DNA of 16,651 nt, from NCBI GenBank assembly GCA_026770585.1, contig MU646329.1, forward strand, positions 633,468-650,118, given 5' to 3'. Under the pieces are notes generated by a model, which ran no database searches, had not been told where the DNA came from, and saw only the letters and a program-made list of their open reading frames with translations. Source of the DNA: Baffinella frigidus (taxonomy: Eukaryota; Cryptophyceae; Cryptomonadales; Baffinellaceae). Every line of letters starts with the position of its first letter. Positions within the stretch are counted from its first letter, which is position 1. The position numbers and the translations under genes are program-made. Positions 1 to 7,300 of this stretch are shown here, one piece after another.

Positions 1-27
1 CTCATTTTATGTGGGCGCCCGGCACAG

Positions 28-140
28 TTGCTTTTGGCAACGAAAATTACTGCACGATTTGCTCATAAAAGTAATAGTCAAACGTTTGTGTAGTAAATTT
101 CGTTGCACCAAAAGCAATTAACTAATACTTTTGTGAAGAT
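28..140. mobile_element. Inverted-repeat element F1, left end missing
   Basis: Arms TGCTTTTGGCAACGAAA and TTTCGTTGCACCAAAAGCAA pair. The outer 20 or so bases of the left arm (AATACTTTTGTGAAGAT on the right) are absent. Same family as F2 and F3. Confidence 0.6.
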
Positions 141-192
141 GAAGTTACTCCCACCCACCTCATTTGCTGTCCGCGCACTCCCGGTTCCAAGT

Positions 193-358
193 TCATAGGC
201 TAACGGCCTGAAAATGGGGTACTTAGGCATACGGCATTGCCTAGGACCTCCTACCGTAGGCCGAGGGATCCCAGGACCAAAAAGTCTCGGCCTACGGTAG
301 GAGGTCCTAGGCAATGCCGTAGGCCTAACTACCCCATATTCAGGCCGTTACCCTACGA
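193..358. mobile_element. Family A inverted-repeat element A1
   Basis: 166 bp, nearly one long hairpin: TCATAGGCTAACGGCCTG to CAGGCCGTTACCCTACGA, with CCTACCGTAGGCCGAG arms. Flanked by the perfect 4-bp duplication AAGT (189-192, 359-362). Confidence 0.8.
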
Positions 359-391
359 AAGTGTACGCCCGAGGCACACGCCCACGATCAA

Positions 392-466
392 CAATTCGTA
401 AGTGGACAGACAACTTATGGGCCGTCCCACAATTCGTAAGTGGACATACCGACAACTTATGGGTTG
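392..466. repeat. Two-copy tandem repeat
   Basis: CAATTCGTAAGTGGACA...GACAACTTATGGG occurs at 392 and 430. No gene is seen in 363-518. Confidence 0.6.
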
Positions 467-518
467 TCCTAAGGGGAGGCACGGGTGCGTCGCAGCGTTT
501 CGAGAGCGTGGCCCATGT

Positions 519-1018
519 TCGTAGGTCTTATCTCAGAAAAGGGATTTTCAAATTCGTTTTCTTAAGTCAACCCCCCTTCAAATTTGTCGACTTATGCGCA
601 GAGAAAAGAATAAGTTGACGAATTTGTAAAGGAATTGACTTAAGAAAACGAATTTAAAAATCCCTCTTCTCAGATAAGGTCAACGTCCTGAAAACCGGGT
701 AGTTGAGCCTACGGTAGGCCGTAGGGCCCGCATAGAAACGCCCGGACAACAGCCCGTTTATTTTCCGATGTCTTTTACATGTGTTTTTATTCGGCTTTTT
801 GTACCGCAGAGCCGCCCGATTTCGGGCGACTTCTCGTACAAAGCACCGAAAAACGGAAAACCCGCAATCGAAAGTCAATCGTTTTCTCAACAGAGCGTTC
901 GGCCGTGGTAAAGTCACTTGTGAAGGGCGTCGGAAAATAATAGGTCCTAGGGTTCCTACGGCCTACCGTAGGCAATAACGTAGGCCTAACTCCCCGGTTT
1001 CAGGACGTTGCCCTATTA
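519..1018. mobile_element. Element B1 (family A termini), interrupted by nested element G
   Basis: Ends TCGTAGGT and CCCTATTA with the subterminal CAACGTCCTG / CAGGACGTTG pair. Perfect 4-bp duplication ATGT (515-518, 1019-1022). Excluding G it is about 346 bp, with a private interior that holds a hairpin at about 794-843. It carries no protein-coding sign. Confidence 0.7.
527..678. mobile_element. Nested inverted-repeat element G
   Basis: 152 bp with long arms: CTTATCTCAGAAAAGGGATT pairs with AATCCCTCTTCTCAGATAAG, and the inner arms TTCGTTTTCTTAAGTCAA also pair. Flanked by 2-bp GT (525-526, 679-680). Inserted 8 bp inside the left terminus of B1. Confidence 0.75.
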
Positions 1019-1134
1019 ATGTTTCCATTCCGTGGGCGATGCACCGCACGGTTTCCGGGACAGAGGGGCGCGACGATAACCTGTGAACCAAATCTGATCC
1101 GTCTTTCTATGATCCATGCTCTACTAAAAGTATT

Positions 1135-1140
1135 TTTATT
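1135..1140 (-). promoter_or_regulatory. Polyadenylation signal AATAAA
   Basis: AATAAA on the minus strand shares its first base with the last base of the TGA stop (1142-1140). A stop that overlaps its poly(A) signal is compact but known in protists. It supports 1140 as the end of the coding part. Confidence 0.4.
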
Positions 1141-1359
1141 CAGAACCCGCGCAAACTTGACAGATTTTCAGGTGCGTTAACTTTGAAAACAGGCAAATTT
1201 GATGCACTGGCCAACGTCGCGTGGCGGATTCCGGGAGAGAGGGGCGAGGGCGTACCTAGTCGTGTGGTGTCCGAATCAAGCATCGGTCCGAGCGTTGCGT
1301 CCCACACGGTGGACACTGCCCCTTCCACGTACGCCGCCCACGCCCCCCCGAGTATCGTT
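1140..1359 (-). CDS. Exon 6: C-terminal exon with stop codon
   Basis: After TTGGCAG the single base A completes AA from exon 5 to Lys, then reads TILGGAWAAYVEGAVSTVWD and onward to LSSLRGF and TGA (1142-1140), 72 residues in all. The middle is aromatic and Gly/Ala-rich but too polar for a clear membrane span. An inner GT at 1255 with an AG before 1180 would remove 75 nt in frame, so an optional small intron is possible. The opposite-strand 65-residue frame over the same bases fits no splice model. Confidence 0.5.
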
Positions 1360-4300
1360 CTGCCAACCACACGAAGCTAAGCAGGCGAACATAATAAAAT
1401 CCGGGGGCTGTACAAGTAGGGCCTATCCATAAGTGATTTATAACCGACCGACCGCTGAGCGGTCCGTAACGCGATCATTTCCCTACAAGTCTTTAAAAGT
1501 CCCTTTTATTATGTTCGCCTGGGTAGCCTCGTGTGGAAGCGTGGTTGTTGGGGTTTAGGGTCTGGGTGTAGGGCTGAGTGGTCTGCCAGGGTTGACGCAG
1601 AATGGTTCCACTCTCGCAAGAGACACGTGTGGTGTGGGTGCTGTCGCCGTGATGTGGCGTGAAAATGAAAACGACGGAGGTGATTTTTGAGCTGAAACAC
1701 GATGCCTGATAGGAGAAGAACAGCAGGGGTCGGAGTTGAGGGTTTAGTTAGGGTTTAGGGTTTAGGGTGTAAGGTGTAGGGTTTAGGGTGTAGGGTGTAG
1801 GGTTTAGGATTCAGGGTGCAGGGTTTAGGGTTTGGGGTTTAGGGTGAAGGGTTTAGGGTTTTGGGTTGAGGGTGTAGGGTTTAGGGTTCAGGGTTTGGGG
1901 TTTCGGGTTTATGGTTTATGGATTAGTGCTTAGGGTTGAGGGTGTAGGTTTTGAAGTTGAGGGTTTGGGGGTTGGGGTTTAGGGTTTAGAGTTCAGGGTG
2001 TAAGCTTTAGGGTTTCGGGTTTAGTGTTCAGTGTTTAGTGTTTAGTGTTTAGTGTTCAGTGTTCAGTGTTTAGGGTGTAGGGTGTAGCGTTTAGGATTTA
2101 TGGTTGAGGGTTTATGGTGAGAGGCGATGCGTACTTCATGAGCGAGCGGTGATGCCAAACCGGAAACTTCAGATCCGCGTCAGAGTGTAGGATTTGGGGT
2201 TTAGGGTTTATGGCTTAGTGTGTAGGTTTCAGGGTTTAGGGTTTAAGGTGTAGGGTGTAGGGTTCAGGATTTATGGTTTAGGGTTTAGGTTTTAGGGTGT
2301 AGGGTGTAGGGTTTGGGGTTTAGGGTTAAGGGTGCAGGATTTAGGGTTCAGGGTTTAGAGTTTAGGGTTGGAGTTTAGAGTGAGAGTTTAGGGTTAGAGG
2401 CGTACTTCATGAGCGAGCGGTGATGCCGAACAGGGTACAGATCCGCGTGGTCTTCGAACTCATCGTCATCGATCCCCTCCACTTTCTTCCGCTCAGAAGC
2501 AGCCTCCCCAATCGTCTCTGCGGTAGGGGCGGGGCGAGGTGTGATCAGATGTGATTCTGGAGGTGAAGTTGATCAGATGTGATTCTGGAGGTGGACTTGA
2601 TCAGATGTGATTCTGGAGGTGATGTTTGGTCAGATGAGATTCTGGAGTAGGGCGAGGATCAAGTGTTCACGGCTGGCTGGATGTCGAGCCCATGCACTAC
2701 TGAATTTCTTATGAACGAGGTACCCCTGTGCCACACGAGGCTATCCATGCGAACAGATTCATAAGTTAATTATTGGATTATTGCCCAGGAAACACGCCAA
2801 AAATCAGCATTTGATCACGTTTCCGTACGGACATCCGTACGGAAACGTGATCATTTCCCCACAAATTTCAAGATGTCCTTTTATTCTGCCCGCATGGATA
2901 GCCTCGTGTGGTACTGCAGAGAGCGCTGCGCCTCTCACGCGTGATGCACGACCCTAGGGTGGTGCGCATTTCAAGACGCCCCTTTCGCGTTTCTGGCTTT
3001 ACACTCTGCCGAGAGAAGCGTTTGCAAGACTGGGACCAACTGGGCTGTTCATCCCTACACACCAACCCTCACGGAAAGACCAAACCGTCGATTTTCAGAC
3101 CTCAAATTCACCTTGCAGGCACCCAAGATCTGGGGTGTCAGATGTTAAGTTGACAAAATCTTGGTACATAATCAACTTTTGCGGACAGGTCGAGATCAAT
3201 GGATTTGGTCCTCCCGTGAGGGTTGGTGGACACGCAGTCAGAATTCCTAGGCCACCGCTGGCCTGGTATGATACCAAATGGCTCTGTAGCCCACTCGAGG
3301 CTAGAAATGTGAATATTTTAAAACAGGGATTCTTTTACAAGTGAAGAAAAAAAGAAGTGTGCAGTGATTTTCACACAAATAGGGGCGTTTGATCACGTAC
3401 CTGCGGGATATCCCGCAGGTACGTGACCAAGCCTGCCCGTGACTGGTAATAAATTCAACAATCCCGCATTTAAAATACTCCATCTTTCAGCCTCGAGTGG
3501 CCGTGTTCCAAACCAGATGCACGCAAAGGAATTTCCTCTTCCTGTGACTCATCAAACGCAAGCTGTTTCCTAAACCCTAGAACCTAGACCCTGAACCCTG
3601 AACTCTGAAACCCAACCCCTGAACCCTAAACCCCACACCCTTAACCCTCAATCCTAAACCCTAAACCATGAAACTCAACACCCTGAATCCTAAACCCGAA
3701 GCCCCCTACACCCTAAACCCTAAATTTTGAACCCTCCACCCTGAACCCTGAACCCTGAACCCTAAACCCTAACCCCTCAACCAACGAGTCTTGCGCGAAA
3801 AGGTGACCTCTCTCACTCGAGTTATCACCACATCAGACTGCAAAGAGATTTTAAACGACCCGTACGCGGTAAGACCTAGGACCCTACGGTAGGCAACCTG
3901 TAGGGGCATAGGTGGGTTCCTACGGATAAGGTCACGGAAACTTGGGCACTGAGTGCCCGAAAATCCTGCCGTAGCCCTCTGTGTGGCCCCACCACACCTA
4001 GTTGCAAACGACCAATCACAGTGCATTCATGGGGGCATAGACTTTTGTTTCACTCACCTCAAGGCTCAGAGGCCTTCCTAGGACCTGCATCAAGAGTAAG
4101 AAAGACGAAGAAGAAGAAGAAGAAGAAGAAGAAGAAGAAGAAGAAGAAGAAGAAGAAGAAGAAGCATTCCAGGTGCCGAGAGAGACCTTGTAAGTTAGCA
4201 GAGAGCTAATAGGGTAACGGCCTGAAAATGGGGTGGTTAGGCCTACGGCATTGCCTAGGACCTCCTACCGTAGGCCGAGACTTTTTGGTCCTAGGATCCC

Positions 4301-7300
4301 TCGGCCTACGGTAGGAGGTCCTAGGCAATGGTGGCCCACCACGTTTCCGGAGGGGCCTGCCTCAGCACCTAGCTGCCAACACGCCAACGACAAAGTACAG
4401 TGCATTATTCACAATCGAGCCATTATGCAGGTTGTGAGCCCTTCTTCATACCCTTCGAAGTGCGCTGTGTGGTCCAGGGGCCGATAGAGACCTTGCAACT
4501 TAGCAGCGACAGCCGTGTGGGCAAGAATGGTGAACAGACCGCAACCCACGAATTATAGACAGTCGTTCCGCGTAGTTCCAGGGGCCGAGTGAGACCTTGC
4601 AACTTAGCAGCGACAGCCGTGTGGGCAAGAATTGTCAACAGACCGCGAATTCTAGACAGTCGTTTCCACGAATTCTAGACAGTCGTTCCCACGAATTCTA
4701 GACATTCGTTCCGCGTAGGTCCAGGGGCCGAGAGAGATGCACAGCATGTTTTCCAGGGTTGTTTTGTTCTGGGGGGGTCAAGAGCGGTTGTCCGACCAAC
4801 GCGCACTCTGCTGCAGTGATGACGCCGTGATGAGATAGAGGACTGCACACCTTGCAACTTCGCAGCGGCAGCCTTCCGCGCCTCCCCAGCGGCAGGATTC
4901 ACGTTCTCCTCCGCCTCAACTTTCGCCTCATCCTAGGGTTTGGGGTTTAGGGTTTAGGGTTTGGGGTCGAGGGTGCAGGGCTTGAGCCTGGACGCGTCCG
5001 TAAGCAGGAGACAGGTTATGGGAGCACCCGTTAATGCCACAAGCTAACGCCAGCGGACCCCTTAGCCTACGGTAGGAACCCCCCCTCCTCCTACGACGTT
5101 AAAACAAAAAGGTCTTTAAAAGGCGCAGGAGGGGGGCTCCTACCGTAGGCAATCCGTAGGCTCTAAGTACCTCGCTGGCGTTAACTTTTCAGATGACCGT
5201 GTGTAAGCAGGAGACAGGTTATGGGAGCATCGAGGCTTTCCTTTTCAAGGCTGTGCGTAGCCATGCTGTCCGCGCCAGGTCACGAGTCGATATCTCATTT
5301 TCACTACATGATCTTCGGGTAAAGTTAATTCTACCCGGGAAACACGCCAAAAGTGTTGGGAATTGGCGCTCTTTGCCACCGCTACATTTTTTTATGATAA
5401 ATATTTTGTACCAGGAAAAGCCATCTATTGCAACCGAGTGTGTACGGAAAACCCACTTGTAACATGGCGCGGATCGCACTTGCACCCGGCTCACTCGCTG
5501 CTTTCCACTCCAGGCCCTTGGGTGGGGTATTCCATGCTTGTTCTTGGAGCCGTTTTCTCGTTCTTGGAGCCGTTTTTGTGCTAAAAATGACTTTTGAGAA
5601 AGTTTCCCGTCAAAAATGACTTTTGAATACCCCCCCCTCCAGCCCTGCGTGGCTCGCTCTGGAGACACGCCGCGACTTTCATCTCGAAAGATAACTGAAT
5701 CAGTTCCCTAATTGGCCTTGTTATTTACTTCGCAGGCCTATTCAAATTTACTATGCCCTATCCAATTTCTCCTATACAACATACTGTTGAAAAGGAACTG
5801 ATTCAGTTATCTTCCGAGATGAACTTGCAGCTGGAAGCACGCAGCTGGAAGCACCACGCCAGAGTCTTCGAAGGGGTCGCCAAAAGACAATTCCCCCTAA
5901 AGGCAGTGGGTTTCAAAAGTCAACAACCGTGTCCTGACACGGTTTAAAAAAATCAACCCCCTCCTGCACTCTGGCGTGGCAGCTGCAAGGCTTCCGTCCA
6001 ATGCCCTGTGAAAGCACGGCCTACCTTCCACCACCCTGCTCACCCCGCACTCTACCCTAGGCCTGATGCGAGGCAATCGCAAAAGTCAACTTACCCCCAC
6101 CCTCGAGTCAACTTTTGGCGGAATCCCCCCATTTGGGGGATTCTGCCCTTACGTCAACTTTTGATTGACCACCATCACGTCTTAAGTGGCTCCGGGGAAC
6201 GCGCACACCTCATCGTCAGGCTCGATGTGGGTCATGGCGATCCGGGCCAGGAGCTGGCGGTTGCCCAACGTCGAGAAGTCGATTGTCTTGAACTGCGGCG
6301 CTACGAAGTCGTGCAGTGCCTGAGTGTTGAGGGTGCAGGGTTCAGGGTGCAGGTTTCAGGGTTGAGGGTTGAGGGATCAGAGTGTAAGCAACACTCTGAT
6401 CGTGAGTGGTCGTGACGGCGAAGTCATGTAGGGCCTGCATGACTTGCCTTGGTGGGCCCCCCAAGGCAAGATGCAGGTCCTAGGAGGGCCCTTGAGCCTT
6501 GAGGTGAGTGATACAAAAGTCTATGAGCCCCTGAATGCACTGCGATTGGTCGTTGCAGCTAGGCGCCGAGGCAGGCCACCAAGGCACCCTCATCAGAGCA
6601 GACCGGCACACAGCCAGCCACCCTCCACAGATTCTGGAATCTCTGGTTCCAGCAACACCTCACCCAGAACCACCCATAACCACCGGTGGTTCTGGGCGAG
6701 GTGTTGGGCTACGGTTGGGTGCGGTGTTAGGCCACGGTAGATTCTGGGTACGGCGTTAGGCTACGTTCGACAAGTCGAGCGTCTTGAACTCTGGCGCTAC
6801 GAAGTTGTGCAGCGCCTGTTCAGGGTTTAGTGTTCAGGGTTTAGGGTTTAGGGTTTAGGGTTTAGGGTGCAGGGTTTAGGGTGCAGGGTTCAGGGTTTAG
6901 GGTTTAGGGTTCAGGGCCCATGGTTCAGGGTGCAGAGTGTAAACGCCGTTCAGTGGTCGGGACGGCTGCCCCCCACCAACCAAGCACCCTCCTCAGACAA
7001 CCAGCCACCCTCCTCAGATTCTGGGTGCGGTGTTGGGCGACAGTTCGCCGGGCACAGTTTCATAGGCCAACGGACTGAAAATGAAAAAGGTCCTAGGCAA
7101 TGCCGTAGGCCCAACTACCCCGTTTTCAGGCCGTTACCCTATTAAGTTGGGGAGAACATCCCACGGGGTGGCTGGGACAGGCTGTGCGGGAAAAGGCGAG
7201 GTCACACCACCAACCCTCACAGTCTGGGCAAATCGGGAAAAATGGCTCCAAAAATCCCTTTGAAGGCCGTCGGATTCCGACGGCCTCCAAGGGGATTTGG

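Noticed and set aside
1183-1380. 65-residue plus-strand open frame opposite exon 6
   Set aside because: It begins at a TTG and fits no splice chain, while the minus-strand reading of the same bases completes a six-exon model in phase.
1735-2395. A true chromosome end
   Set aside because: Arrays are degenerate, interrupted, face both ways and lie inside genes, so they are interstitial.
2912-3056. Plus-strand frame QRALRLSRVMHDPRVVRISR
   Set aside because: Open but unconfirmed by splice phase or copies, and lying within intron 4 of the opposite gene; too weak to list.
4021-4209. Poly-Lys open frame
   Set aside because: (GAA)n microsatellite inside an intron.
4233-4487. Frames containing PRTSYRRPRLFGP, also at 78-314
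   Set aside because: Translation of family A hairpins, not a protein family.
5219-5668. 149-residue minus-strand open frame
   Set aside because: Spans repeats and an inverted-repeat stretch, has no recognisable motif, and lies in intron 3 of the minus-strand gene.
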